A DNA stretch of 64,000 nucleotides from the NCBI GenBank assembly GCA_020636355.1, contig JACJYB010000011.1:1-64000 (forward strand). Reading direction: 5' to 3'. Made by a program: the position numbers and the translations under genes. Each line of letters begins with the position of its first letter. Positions within the stretch are counted from its first letter, which is position 1. Of this stretch, positions 9,401 to 18,111 are shown one piece after another. Origin of the DNA: Lewinellaceae bacterium. GTDB lineage: Bacteria > Bacteroidota > Bacteroidia > Chitinophagales > Saprospiraceae. Under the pieces are notes generated by a model that saw nothing but the letters and a program-made list of their open reading frames with translations, was not told the DNA's origin and searched no databases.

Positions 9401-11980
9401 ACTCTCCCATTCGGTTTGGGCCGAAGTCGGGTTAAATGCAATCGAACACAATGGTTCCAGATAGGGAGCATGCTCATTGATCTGATAAGGACAGCCCAGA
9501 CCATATAACGGGTTATCCCAGCCAATTCCACCCTGAAACTTTTCATCACAGATCAATCCCGGACGTGGATCGCCATAATGAATGTAATCGTTTAAGCGCC
9601 ACAAGTAGAAAGAAGCAAAATCAGATGATAAATTCCACCAGTACCATTCGTGTTCACCACCGTAGAAAAGATGGTTGTCGTATAAAGGTTGTCCGCAAGC
9701 TTCGTAGACGCGCATGACCAGCATTTCATTGCCACATTCGGTCACATCAATGTAGTCATCGAACACAAATACATTTATCCATTCTTCGATCAGGTCATCG
9801 TAATATTGCTGATTGTCCAGGTAGGTATAGTGCCCTACACAATTGACGATGTAATCGTGCCAGTGGTCCCTCCAATATGTTATGGAATCCATGCTTGCAA
9901 CTGCAAAATGCAGCTGGTCACAGCAATTATCGTGACTTCCGTCATCCAGATCCTTTGCATAAATGCGTGCCCAGCAGGAATCCGGATCCAGGGTAGTTTG
10001 GGTAATCTCATCGCAGACAGGTGTAGGAGGTGTATTGTCAAATACACTGATTCCTTGCAGGAGCTGGGTTTCATTCCAGCATCGATCCCGGATCGTATAA
10101 GTAACACAATGCCATCCGTCCGGTAAATAAATGTGCGCAGTGCCGCCAGGATTAATCTTTCCTTGTTGCAAAATGGTTTTTCCCGGGTGAGAAGGATCCA
10201 GATATTCCACCTCGTAGAGAACTTCGAGGACATCATCGCAATCCTTTTCAACATATTTACGAGGGTCAGTCAACGTAACGGTGGATTTACAGTCGTGCGC
10301 ATCACTGCCCGATTCAATCACTTCACACAGTAAGTATGCCGGAGACGAGATGGCTTTGTTTACCAGAGTGGCATAGCGCAATACGTCGAGGTTACCGCAA
10401 TTCCCTCCATCGAGATTAGAGATGTAATCCAGGTCCAGCGCCGGACCGGAAGTATCCACCATTTTAAACCATTGAACACATTGTGTATCGGTCAAAGAGC
10501 ACCAATCGTAAATGGTCCAAACCCGACGGATTTTATAGGATTTTCCGCATGTCGGAATGACAAAATCTTCGTATTCAGCGATGAACTGACACTTTGATTT
10601 TTGATTAAAAACCGGCCCCGCATCGGTACGCTCCGGCAGAAAATAAGCATCAGGCTGCGTAATATCCACACTGGATAGTTTTGGCGCAGGAAAGTAGCCA
10701 TCATCCTTGGTCGGCCAGGGATGAGCAAATCCTTCCGTATCCAGGTAGGTGTCTCCATCTTTGCCGGTATTCCACAACAATTCCACATACTTTCCATTGC
10801 GGACTACTTCCGTCGTACAATCGATGAGTGTATCCGGAGGGCAAACCAGCGAATCCAGGGTCTCTTTCCAAACAAACAAGGTATCGGAACAGAGCCGATA
10901 ATTGCCCCATACATCTGTGACGCGAGTCTGACGAGCTACATAGCCCAAAAATGTGGAATCAACGCCACAGTCGTAACCTACCCACTTCATAGATAAAATA
11001 TCTACCCGTGGATCGCCATAAAGTCGGCAATTGTCGCTCGTTGTTACCGCATGGACTTGTTCGTCCAGGTTCAAACAGCTCACGGTGACGTTCTGACAAA
11101 GCATTTGGGGCGGATACTTATCTTCTACCTTAATGTTTCCCCAGCAATAATTATTCGTATAAGGGTCAATAACCTTGTAAATCATGGTCTCGCCTACCAG
11201 GGAAGCATCCACAATGTTCCGGGCCGGATACAAATCTTTGTAATGGGGATAGGGATATTCGAGCATCAGGATCAGATCCTGACAGCTAATCGGATCGTAA
11301 CCTGCCAGGACATCGCCCGGTTCGACGATCCGGTTACACGTGGAATTAAGTGAAATGGTCACGTCATCGTGACAAGCCAGGATGCATTCTGCGGCAGGGC
11401 CCCGGGACACCAGGTTTGTTCGCATTTCAAAATTGCCCAGGTCAAGAGACAAGAGATAAATGACCACGGTCAATGCGCCATTGTCGGCTTTACTCATGAT
11501 CCGGTCAAATCCATGCAGCGTGCTGAATTTACTCCCGTTCTTCTGACTGTCAAAGAGGGTATCTACCAGGGCAGTAGGCGGGGTTGGGTTGGGTGAATTA
11601 CAATACGTATTGGTAAATATCGTTTCATCCACATCACCGCTGAAAATCAAAAGACGACCTGTGATAAACTTGTCATTCGGGTAGCCGATCAGAAAGTTTG
11701 GTGTTAATGACAGTTCTACCATCATTTTAGGATCCTTTGGAAACACCTTGGTTACCGAAATGCAATGATAAAAGCCTTTCTGTAAGTTGGAAACATTACC
11801 AACGACCATATCGCACCGATCGGTCTTGATGGCTTTCTCCAAGGTATCTCCATTGGAAACATAAATGGTTTTCGCTGGCTGGCATAGTCTGGTTAATTCA
11901 ACCTTTTGGGCCGGGAGTGCGGACACCATAAAGAGGTATAGCGGTAGAAGTAAACTCAGACGTAAAGAATATGAGTTCAT
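6458..11980 (-). CDS. Giant secreted protein with dockerin-like, cohesin-like and type IX (type A) sorting modules
   Basis: The 1,840-residue product starts with a signal peptide (hydrophobic LSLLLPLYLFMVSALPAQ). Most of it is a string of Cys-rich, Asp-rich extracellular segments with recurring 'VWGNY...C', 'TATDKCGNQS' and 'DLCGNEDTCY' motifs, reminiscent of HYR/Ig-like repeats. About residues 1490-1615 hold two EF-hand-like dockerin motifs (NGISTLDILEIQKHLLG and DINGDRKLSAVDLVQLRK). About 1618-1750 form a cohesin-like beta domain (VEAGQEVAIQI). The last 88 residues are a type A sorting domain (NNPNPFNGETSI through SGVYYYQL). It should be exported by Sec, then the type IX system, and anchored or released at the surface. 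No enzymatic domain was recognised; adhesion or matrix function is inference. It is a single-gene unit. Confidence 0.85.
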   Translation of the reverse strand: MNSYSLRLSLLLPLYLFMVSALPAQKVELTRLCQPAKTIYVSNGDTLEKAIKTDRCDMVVGNVSNLQKGFYHCISVTKVFPKDPKMMVELSLTPNFLIGYPNDKFITGRLLIFSGDVDETIFTNTYCNSPNPTPPTALVDTLFDSQKNGSKFSTLHGFDRIMSKADNGALTVVIYLLSLDLGNFEMRTNLVSRGPAAECILACHDDVTISLNSTCNRIVEPGDVLAGYDPISCQDLILMLEYPYPHYKDLYPARNIVDASLVGETMIYKVIDPYTNNYCWGNIKVEDKYPPQMLCQNVTVSCLNLDEQVHAVTTSDNCRLYGDPRVDILSMKWVGYDCGVDSTFLGYVARQTRVTDVWGNYRLCSDTLFVWKETLDSLVCPPDTLIDCTTEVVRNGKYVELLWNTGKDGDTYLDTEGFAHPWPTKDDGYFPAPKLSSVDITQPDAYFLPERTDAGPVFNQKSKCQFIAEYEDFVIPTCGKSYKIRRVWTIYDWCSLTDTQCVQWFKMVDTSGPALDLDYISNLDGGNCGNLDVLRYATLVNKAISSPAYLLCEVIESGSDAHDCKSTVTLTDPRKYVEKDCDDVLEVLYEVEYLDPSHPGKTILQQGKINPGGTAHIYLPDGWHCVTYTIRDRCWNETQLLQGISVFDNTPPTPVCDEITQTTLDPDSCWARIYAKDLDDGSHDNCCDQLHFAVASMDSITYWRDHWHDYIVNCVGHYTYLDNQQYYDDLIEEWINVFVFDDYIDVTECGNEMLVMRVYEACGQPLYDNHLFYGGEHEWYWWNLSSDFASFYLWRLNDYIHYGDPRPGLICDEKFQGGIGWDNPLYGLGCPYQINEHAPYLEPLCSIAFNPTSAQTEWESRVAQPYGSETQVTLTLMSTSRWHFPHLYNDCMIEVLKDDKQPPVVQAAPDITVYCDGVPYQGVITVGGTRVHWDGASFAHDICSEPDELLSNCPSVSDIYAPAIYCVKVPWDSEYGYYHGAACEDNYQYTGKPSCDDYSDWYDTHSWQPTYCRVWLMLDIYDREEGAKPNARKYFDATANDWVISDNCWYPDVEETVEGSLNECGVGTLYKTITATDKCGNQSSDRQTLHVVSRSDFEVVFPSDVLAYCDEDGLNLAATPEGAGYPEISDDDCELIGVTFSDEKYDIVEGACYKILRTWKIVDWCVYSPDLHQHYPDIIVDDRLVASEDRCCVHRNLKDDGDGYMTYLQVIKVIDDNAPVVTCNELPEGCIYDANCDETPVTYDLGSATDICTPASDLRYRYFVKPYEKNVPAAYVYGEGHVLSGTYPVGTHGVCLIASDLCGNEDTCYTTFTIRDCKKPTPYCYNGIATVIMPSSGSVDIWAIDLDAGSYDNCTPKDKLRFTFEPVNPDEDPLYDPEMRSSYRTLTCDNIGQISVTIYVWDEEGNYEFCETYVLVQPGSDACPDISLTTLEGQITTSQSVTVEFVKVGLENSSNSYPEFSTQVNGKYVFTGLQGQKTYRIVPERNNDFTNGISTLDILEIQKHLLGVKPLVGPYSLIAADINGDRKLSAVDLVQLRKVVLGVVETLPNDKSWRFLPAGETFADNQNPWDYQETTEIAIEDQDRIEANFIGVKIGDVNNSNKANSQQLQQAEVRDNQPLVLEIADQTVEAGQEVAIQILAREFKHIEGFQFTLLGRDLEILGTEPGALQVTPDNFGLNRSKAGILTASWNEVSPVTVTDGATLFTIMARATKDVKLSEVLALNNSVTVSEGYQNDAIINLELKANEALNGIDMHRFALLQNNPNPFNGETSIGFVLPNAGTATLRIIDVNGKEVYRESGSYTKGYHRLTIKRKDLQASGVYYYQLESGSDVAIKKLVVID

Positions 11981-12255
11981 GATTCAAGTGTAAAATTCAC
12001 GAAATGTGTACCAAAGAATGTGCCACATTAGTGGCCATATCATCGGTACATCACGGGATTATAAGCTCCAGTTAAGACTGAAGGATCTAGCGAAGTAACT
12101 TATTTAAGTCGCTCATTGTGAGCACTTTTTAGTTAATTTTTAGCCTTAAATTGAAGAAACTTTATGTGAGAACTTGGGCTAATATTTATCCCAAACAATG
12201 TGAATTTGATACAAATGAAGATTACTACAAATTGTTAATTGTTTGTTTTGTTTTT

Positions 12256-13749
12256 TTATGCATCTTTTGCCCATCCCATGGTGCGGGTAACCGCTTTTTG
12301 CCATCCTTTGTAAAGTGTACTTCTCGTGGCATCATCCATGTCTGGTTCAAATCTTTTATCCAGCGCCCATTGATTTCGTATACCGTCTGCATTCCAAAAG
12401 TTAACCGCCAATCCGGCCAGATAGGCAGCGCCGAGTGCAGTAGTTTCAATGATCTTGGGTCGCTCCACCGGAACCTGGAGCAGGTCAGCCTGAAATTGCA
12501 TCAGAAGATTGTTTGCACTTGCACCACCATCGACCTTGAGGGTATGCAATTGAATGGATGCATCTTTTTGCATGGCATCCAAGACATCCTTGGTCTGATA
12601 AGCCAGTGACTCCAAGGTTGCACGAATGATATGGGCTTTGGTTGACCCCCGCGTCAATCCAAAGATCGCACCCCGGGCATACATATCCCAATAAGGTGCT
12701 CCCAGGCCGGCGAAAGCAGGGACCACATAGACGCCTTCGGTATCGGTCACTTTAAATGAATAATATTCACTATCCGGTGATTCATCAATGAGTTTAAGAC
12801 TATCCCGTAACCATTGAATAGCTGCTCCTGCTATGAAAATAGATCCCTCCAGGGCATAGAATACCTGACCATTCAGCCCCCAGGCGATGGTTGTGAGCAA
12901 ACCGGAATGGGAGCTCACCCGTTGTGTCCCGGTATTCATCAACATGAAACACCCCGTACCATAGGTATTTTTAGCCATGCCAGGCTTAAAGCATGCCTGA
13001 CCAAACAGGGCCGCCTGCTGATCGCCTGCTATGCCCGCGATAGGAATTGCTTCGGAACCAAACAACCCGGGATACGTGGTTCCGTAGACCTGGCTACTCG
13101 GCCTTACTTCAGGCAAGATCGATCTGGGAATGTCCAGTTTGGTCAAAAGTTGATCATCCCACTCCAATTGATCAATATTGAAGATCATTGTCCGGGAAGC
13201 ATTGCTGTAATCGGTCACATGATGTAGTCCCTGCGTCAATTTCCAAACCAACCAGGAATCGATCGTACCAAAACACAATGAGCCCTCATCCGCCAGCTCC
13301 CTTGCTCCCGGCACCTGATCCAGGAGCCACTTAATCTTGGTCCCGGAAAAATAGGCATCGATGACCAAGCCGGTATTCTCGCGCACATATTGCTCCAGCC
13401 CCTGAGCTTTAAGCTCATCACAGATCCCTGCCGTCCTGCGGTCCTGCCAGACGATGGCATGGTGAATGGGCTTTCCGGTTTTGCGATTCCAAATAACCGT
13501 TGTTTCCCGCTGGTTGGTTATTCCGATTGCTTTAATTTGACCTTCTTTCACGTTGCATTTGCGAATCACTTCCTGAGCCACCTGATACTGGGTATCCCAA
13601 ATCTCTTCGGCATTATGTTCCACCCAACCGGGTTTAGGAAAGTATTGAGTGAATTCCTGCTGCGCGACGCCGGCTATAGCGCCATTCTGGTCAAAAAGGA
13701 TGGCACGGGAACTCGTTGTCCCCTGGTCAAGGGCTAAGATGTAAGACAT
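12256..13749 (-). CDS. glpK: Glycerol kinase
   Basis: The product phosphorylates glycerol to sn-glycerol 3-phosphate with ATP. The N-terminus MSYILALDQGTTSSRAILFD is the FGGY kinase phosphate-1 motif. GITNQRETTVIW, HHAIVWQDRRTA, the glycerol-contacting region DSWLVWKLTQG and the C-terminal KVDGGASANNLLMQFQADLL are typical of GlpK. The chosen start at 13749 gives 497 residues (E. coli 502); an in-frame ATG at 13836 would add a 29-residue unconserved leader and is rejected. No glpF or glpD is adjacent, so the gene is a lone cytosolic salvage enzyme here. Residues for FBP or EIIA control were not examined. Confidence 0.96.
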   Translation of the reverse strand: MSYILALDQGTTSSRAILFDQNGAIAGVAQQEFTQYFPKPGWVEHNAEEIWDTQYQVAQEVIRKCNVKEGQIKAIGITNQRETTVIWNRKTGKPIHHAIVWQDRRTAGICDELKAQGLEQYVRENTGLVIDAYFSGTKIKWLLDQVPGARELADEGSLCFGTIDSWLVWKLTQGLHHVTDYSNASRTMIFNIDQLEWDDQLLTKLDIPRSILPEVRPSSQVYGTTYPGLFGSEAIPIAGIAGDQQAALFGQACFKPGMAKNTYGTGCFMLMNTGTQRVSSHSGLLTTIAWGLNGQVFYALEGSIFIAGAAIQWLRDSLKLIDESPDSEYYSFKVTDTEGVYVVPAFAGLGAPYWDMYARGAIFGLTRGSTKAHIIRATLESLAYQTKDVLDAMQKDASIQLHTLKVDGGASANNLLMQFQADLLQVPVERPKIIETTALGAAYLAGLAVNFWNADGIRNQWALDKRFEPDMDDATRSTLYKGWQKAVTRTMGWAKDA

Positions 13750-13862
13750 AAGTCGTATTGGATTATTCAAGCAAAAGATAGGAAAAAAGTAGATTGCTTC
13801 CCGCAAGCCTTGCATTAATACAAGATTTTCAGCCACAGTCAGAAGGTGTCTACTGCTTTTTA

Positions 13863-13870
13863 TATTTTTG
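13863..13870 (+). promoter_or_regulatory. Bacteroidota -7 element upstream of exonuclease III gene
   Basis: TATTTTTG matches the TAnnTTTG -7 consensus of the Bacteroidota primary sigma factor exactly and lies 23 bp before the ATG at 13894. No convincing TTTG -33 box was found at the expected 19-21 bp spacing, so the call rests on the -7 box and position only. Confidence 0.35.
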
Positions 13871-13893
13871 AGTATCCATCAACGTATTTCATC

Positions 13894-14655
13894 ATGAAGA
13901 TCATCTCCTGGAATGTCAATGGCCTTCGGGCAACCCGTAAAAAAGATTTTGATGCTTCCATGAAGCAGGCCGAACCCGACGTCCTATGTCTGCAGGAAAC
14001 CAAAGCGCAGGACGACGAAGTTCTTGCTGAGCTGGGAGAATGGAATAATTTCCACATCCACATCAATTCCGCAGACAAAAAAGGGTATTCAGGGACGGCC
14101 ATCTTATCCAGGATAGAGCCTATCGGTGTTTCATATGATATGGGAGTAACGGACCATGATTCGGAAGGGCGGGTCATTACTGCAGAATTTGCTGACTATT
14201 ATCTGGTAAACACCTATGTTCCCAACAGTGGCCGGGGACTGGTGCGCCTCGACTACCGTCAATCCTGGGATACGGATTTCCTTTCTTTCCTGAAAAATCT
14301 TGAGAAAAAAAAACCGGTCATCCTGACGGGAGACCTGAATGTAGCCCACCGGCCCATTGACCTGGCGAATGACAAAAGTAATTACAACAAAAGTGCTGGC
14401 TATACCCAGGTTGAAATCGATGGATTCCAAAATTTGCTGGATGCGGGCTGGGTGGATAGTTTTCGCCATTTGCATCCGGACACCATCGCCTACACCTATT
14501 GGAACTATATGTTTAAAGCCCGGGAGCGAAACGTAGGTTGGAGAATCGATTATTTTGTCGTCAGCAACCGGCTGGTACCTAAGATCAATGCTTCGTACAT
14601 GCTCCCTCATGTGATGGGTTCAGACCATTGTCCTATTGTCCTCGAGTTGAAATGA
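13894..14655 (+). CDS. xth: Exodeoxyribonuclease III / AP endonuclease
   Basis: This 253-residue enzyme belongs to the exonuclease III (EEP) family. It cleaves abasic sites and removes 3' blocks in base excision repair. All catalytic blocks are visible: SWNVNGLRA, LQETKAQ (metal-binding Glu), the Tyr region LVNTYVPNSG, TGDLNVAH (Asp/Asn), WRIDYFVVS and the terminal GSDHCPI Asp-His pair. The start at 13894 (MKIISWNVNG) is where the family begins; an in-frame start 48 bp upstream adds an unconserved peptide. It is transcribed away from glpK and appears monocistronic. Whether it is a true exonuclease or only an AP endonuclease cannot be read from sequence. Confidence 0.95.
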   Translation: MKIISWNVNGLRATRKKDFDASMKQAEPDVLCLQETKAQDDEVLAELGEWNNFHIHINSADKKGYSGTAILSRIEPIGVSYDMGVTDHDSEGRVITAEFADYYLVNTYVPNSGRGLVRLDYRQSWDTDFLSFLKNLEKKKPVILTGDLNVAHRPIDLANDKSNYNKSAGYTQVEIDGFQNLLDAGWVDSFRHLHPDTIAYTYWNYMFKARERNVGWRIDYFVVSNRLVPKINASYMLPHVMGSDHCPIVLELK

Positions 14656-14722
14656 CGTGGGCTCGATTCGACCCAAACTCCCCACAAAACCTGGAAAAAT
14701 AGGTATTGTATTAATTAATCTT

Positions 14723-14730
14723 TACATTTG
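14723..14730 (+). promoter_or_regulatory. Bacteroidota -7 element upstream of DUF2853 gene
   Basis: TACATTTG fits TAnnTTTG and would place transcription start near 14737, leaving a leader of about 55 nt before the ATG at 14792. The nearest TTG (14706-14708) is too close for a canonical -33 box. Confidence 0.33.
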
Positions 14731-14791
14731 ATACACGCAAGGACAATCCGTGCGTTCTCTATTTGCAATCAATCATTAAAAAATCCAAATT

Positions 14792-15136
14792 ATGAGCAAA
14801 TTTGATGAATGCGTCAGTCTTTATGAAAAGGAGATGAAAGACAAGCTTGGCATAAAAACTGTCGATGGCGCTTTATTGAAATCCGTTACCAAAGGTTGTG
14901 GTCCATCCATTTACCGTAATGATGCCAGTAAAGTTTCCAGTGGAGATCCTCAGGAACTTGAGCGGGTTAAAAAGAACTTTCTGATCAAAAAACTTGGTCT
15001 TAAAGACGGACCGGAACTGGATAAAGCCATTGCGAAAGTGGTTGATACATTTGGTTCCAGCAACCGGAATAAATACCGCGCAATTTTTTATTACCTGTTG
15101 GTAAAGGAATTCAAGAAAGAATCGATGTACAAGTAA
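14792..15136 (+). CDS. DUF2853 family protein
   Basis: The 114-residue product matches the DUF2853 family by eye. It has the conserved core GCGPSIYRNDASKV, then ELERVKKNFLIKKLGLKD and the tail SNRNKYRAIFYYLLVKEF. The family is small, soluble, mainly helical and common in Bacteroidota and some Proteobacteria. Its function is unknown, so none is assigned. Length equals the family norm. It has its own likely promoter and a strong terminator, so it is probably a single, well-expressed unit. Confidence 0.85.
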   Translation: MSKFDECVSLYEKEMKDKLGIKTVDGALLKSVTKGCGPSIYRNDASKVSSGDPQELERVKKNFLIKKLGLKDGPELDKAIAKVVDTFGSSNRNKYRAIFYYLLVKEFKKESMYK

Positions 15137-15159
15137 TCTTGTGCCATACCCCGAAGACT

Positions 15160-15193
15160 TAAAAAGCCGGTCCTGACAGACTGGCTTTTTTTA
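15160..15193. terminator. Bidirectional terminator between DUF2853 and manA
   Basis: AAAAAGCCGGTC (15161-15172) pairs with GACTGGCTTTTT (15179-15190) with one G-U, 6-nt loop. On the plus strand a run of seven T follows; on the minus strand the stem is followed by TTTTTAAG. It can therefore end both the DUF2853 transcript and the converging pgi-manA transcript (manA stop at 15205). Confidence 0.75.
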
Positions 15194-15204
15194 TTGCAGG
15201 AATT

Positions 15205-16404
15205 TCAACAAGTTCCCAGGTAGGCCAATAAAGGTTCGTCAGCTTGGATCTGACATTGTGTGTCGGGCAATAAATAAAACACACTACCCGGACGCAAAGC
15301 CCTACTGCGGCTATCGTGCTGAATCTTCCCCTGACCGGAAATGATGATCAACTCTCCGGGAGCTCCCGTTGGTATCCGGGAATTCTGACCGGGTTCTAAC
15401 CGGTATTCAAATAATTTGAAGTCAGGTACCGGAACCGGGAAAATCCGCCCTTCCGGAGTGACTTCTGCTCTTAAAATCTCCGGTTCAACCGACTGGGAAT
15501 CCACATGTTGCAACAGCAAGTCTACATCCACATACTTTGGAGTCAGTCCGCCCCGGAAAACATTATCTGAGTTAGCCATGATCTCCACATTCTGGCCTTC
15601 CAGGTAAGCGTGCGGAATTCCGGCATCCTGAAAAATGCCTTCACCTGGCAACAAACAAACGAGATTCAGGAGGAAAATAGAAAAGATGCCCCGGTCCAAT
15701 CCATATTGTAAGAAAGCCCTGGCTGCCCAATATTCCGGTTGATAGCGGGTCAGCTCTCCTCGCTGATAGGCGGGTAATATCCGATCGCGTAATGGACTGA
15801 GGTAATCGAAAAGTTTGGCATCCGATAATTGCATGATATGGGCATACAATCCCTTGACCTGTTTTTTGCGCAGGATTCCAGGAAATTCTTTCCATTCCGG
15901 TATCCTGGTCAGCACCTGCTGAAGCGCCTTCTCATTCTGGAATCCGTGCAGAAGCCAAAACTCTGAAATGGCCACCATTAACTCAGGCTTATGATTGGAG
16001 TCTTTGAAGACCCGGTCGTAAGCATCCAGGGGTCTGCGTAATTTTTCTTCACGGGCATAACCGATTTCTGCATTTGCTTTGGTCGGATGAATTTGAATGG
16101 ATAACATATCATGAACATCCAGAACCTTAAACAGAAACGGAAGGTGGTCTCCAAACCGGCTTTGCAGAGGCTCTCCCAGCCATAAACCAGGTTCATCCCG
16201 GATCAGCCGGTCCAATGGCTGCCATTTGTCTTCCCAGAAAGCCAGGGACGGGGCTTTTGGATGATCGCCTATCCACCACTCAGCGAATGGTTCTCCCTGG
16301 TCATTCTGTATTCCAGCTAACGAGGGTATCAGGGACTTACCACCCCAGGCATAATGCTGTATGGTCGGTTGGATCGGGATGGGAGGTGTTTTACTTCCAG
16401 TCAT
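15205..16404 (-). CDS. manA: Mannose-6-phosphate isomerase, class I
   Basis: The 399-residue enzyme interconverts mannose 6-phosphate and fructose 6-phosphate. Zinc-ligand motifs of type I PMI are present: the QIHPTKANAE segment (Gln, His), DSNHKPELMVAI (Glu) and the later His in DAGIPHAYLEGQNVEIMANSDNV. The RGGLTPKYVDV stretch is the family hallmark. The ATG at 16404 overlaps the 3' end of pgi by 14 bp, so the two are translationally coupled. The pair joins glucose-, fructose- and mannose-6-phosphate pools, feeding GDP-mannose and surface glycan synthesis. Confidence 0.94.
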   Translation of the reverse strand: MTGSKTPPIPIQPTIQHYAWGGKSLIPSLAGIQNDQGEPFAEWWIGDHPKAPSLAFWEDKWQPLDRLIRDEPGLWLGEPLQSRFGDHLPFLFKVLDVHDMLSIQIHPTKANAEIGYAREEKLRRPLDAYDRVFKDSNHKPELMVAISEFWLLHGFQNEKALQQVLTRIPEWKEFPGILRKKQVKGLYAHIMQLSDAKLFDYLSPLRDRILPAYQRGELTRYQPEYWAARAFLQYGLDRGIFSIFLLNLVCLLPGEGIFQDAGIPHAYLEGQNVEIMANSDNVFRGGLTPKYVDVDLLLQHVDSQSVEPEILRAEVTPEGRIFPVPVPDFKLFEYRLEPGQNSRIPTGAPGELIIISGQGKIQHDSRSRALRPGSVFYLLPDTQCQIQADEPLLAYLGTC

Positions 16405-18022
16405 AAATGGCAGCTAATAATCCGTTCGTAGAAGAGTCAAGCGATCCGTCTGTCCGTCCATCCTCCAGGAAAGGATGGATCTGGACCGCCAATTTTTTAC
16501 CAAGCTCGACGCCAAATTGATCGAAACTATAAATGTTCCAGATAATGCCCTGAACAAAAACCTTGTGTTCATAAAGGGCAATCAACTGGCCAAGGGCAAA
16601 GGGTGACAAAGACTTCATTAACAAGGTATTGCTTGGGCGGTTTCCCGGAAATACCTTGTGTGGTACCACATTTTCCGATACCTTTTCACCGCTCTCCAAA
16701 ACCTCCTCCCTGGTACGTCCCAGCATCAGAGCACGGGATTGGGCGATTAGATTGGCTAATAGCCAGTTGTGATGCCCAGGAAGCGGGTGAGAGGGCTTAA
16801 CCACACCTATAAAATCACTTGGTATTTCAATGGTTCCCTGATGAATCAACTGGTAAAATGCGTGTTGACCATTTGTCCCAGCCTCCCCCCATACGATGGG
16901 TCCGGTAGCATAATGTACCGGGGCTCCATTGCGATCTACGGATTTGCCATTGCTTTCCATATCCAATTGCTGCAGGTAAGCCGGTAATCGATGAAGGTAT
17001 TGGTCATAAGGCAATACCGCCAGCGTACTCATCTTCAGAAAATTGATATTCCAAATTCCAATAAGACCCATCAACACCGACATGTTTCCAAGCAATGGAG
17101 CATATCGAAAATGTTCATCCATGGCATGCATTCCATCCAGCAGCGATCGAAAATTTTTAAATCCTACTGTCAATGCGATGGATAAGCCAATGGCCGAAGA
17201 CAGGGAATATCGCCCGCCTACCCAGTCCCAAAATTCAAACATATTCCGGGTATCGATACCAAATGCGCTGACTGCTTCCGTATTTGTAGATACTGCAACA
17301 AAATGATCTTTTACGCCGGCTTCACTTCCCATTTGCTGTACAAACCACGCCCGGGCACTTTTTGCATTGGTCATGGTTTCCAGCGTCGTAAAAGTCTTCG
17401 AGGAAACGATAAAAAGCGTGGTTTCCGCATTTACTTTTTGCAGGACCTGATAAAGATGATTTCCATCGATATTCGAAACGAAATGGGGTTGAATGCCGTC
17501 AACCCAGTAAGGCCGAAGAGCTTCGGTAACCATCACTGCTCCCAAATCGGAGCCACCAATGCCAATATTTACGATATCGGTAAATATTTTGCCGGTACAC
17601 CCTTTCTTTACACCCTGATGGATGGTCGAACAAAAAGATTCCATCTGGTCGAGCACCCGATACACCTCGGGAATGACATCTACGCCCTCAACCAAATAAT
17701 GTGCATCTCTGGGAGCCCTCAGCGCCGGGTGCATCACCGCCCGATGCTCGGTTTCGTTAATCAGTTCACCACCAAAAAATGCGTCGCGGGCTTCCTCCAG
17801 TCCACAAGCGGATGCCAGTTCAGCCAGTAACAGGAGGGTTTCCTCATCTAACCTGTTTTTGGAATAATCCAACCGTATTTCCTCGTGGCTCACCACCATC
17901 GATTCGCCCCGGAGAGGTTCTTCAGCAAACCAGGTCCGTAATTGTTTATCGCCAATAGCATCAGCCCGCAATTCGAGGGCTTGCCAGGCTTTTGTTGCCA
18001 GTGGATTGACTTTCGGTAACAT
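16391..18022 (-). CDS. pgi: Glucose-6-phosphate isomerase
   Basis: The 543-residue protein has the PGI signatures: NIGIGGSDLGAVMVTEAL, SSKTFTTLETMTNA, the signature FEFWDWVGGRYSLSSAIGL and the C-terminal QLIALYEHKVFVQG with SFDQFGVELGK. Catalytic Glu, His and Lys contexts (WGEAGTNGQHAFYQL and GVELGKKL) are intact. The start at 18022 (MLPKVNPLATKAW) gives a length close to E. coli Pgi (549). An in-frame ATG 51 bp upstream would add a hydrophobic, unconserved leader. It is the first gene of a pgi-manA pair; glycolysis/gluconeogenesis in the cytosol. Confidence 0.96.
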   Translation of the reverse strand: MLPKVNPLATKAWQALELRADAIGDKQLRTWFAEEPLRGESMVVSHEEIRLDYSKNRLDEETLLLLAELASACGLEEARDAFFGGELINETEHRAVMHPALRAPRDAHYLVEGVDVIPEVYRVLDQMESFCSTIHQGVKKGCTGKIFTDIVNIGIGGSDLGAVMVTEALRPYWVDGIQPHFVSNIDGNHLYQVLQKVNAETTLFIVSSKTFTTLETMTNAKSARAWFVQQMGSEAGVKDHFVAVSTNTEAVSAFGIDTRNMFEFWDWVGGRYSLSSAIGLSIALTVGFKNFRSLLDGMHAMDEHFRYAPLLGNMSVLMGLIGIWNINFLKMSTLAVLPYDQYLHRLPAYLQQLDMESNGKSVDRNGAPVHYATGPIVWGEAGTNGQHAFYQLIHQGTIEIPSDFIGVVKPSHPLPGHHNWLLANLIAQSRALMLGRTREEVLESGEKVSENVVPHKVFPGNRPSNTLLMKSLSPFALGQLIALYEHKVFVQGIIWNIYSFDQFGVELGKKLAVQIHPFLEDGRTDGSLDSSTNGLLAAIYDWK

Positions 18023-18111
18023 ATTCAAAATAAATTCAAGTGCGAAAATAAAGGTTATCTTCATTTCCGTCACACGGCAGTACTAAACTTTACATCAACT
18101 TACCCCAATCC

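Noticed and set aside
12101..12140. Hairpin AAGTCGCTC...GAGCACTT followed by T residues
   Set aside because: It reads as a terminator only on the plus strand, where no gene precedes it, and the stem has a bulge. Too weak to call.
13750..13836. N-terminal extension of glycerol kinase
   Set aside because: The 29 extra residues are hydrophobic and unconserved; the family begins at MSYILALDQG.
17303..17830. Plus-strand ORF of 175 codons
   Set aside because: Antisense to pgi, which has all family motifs.
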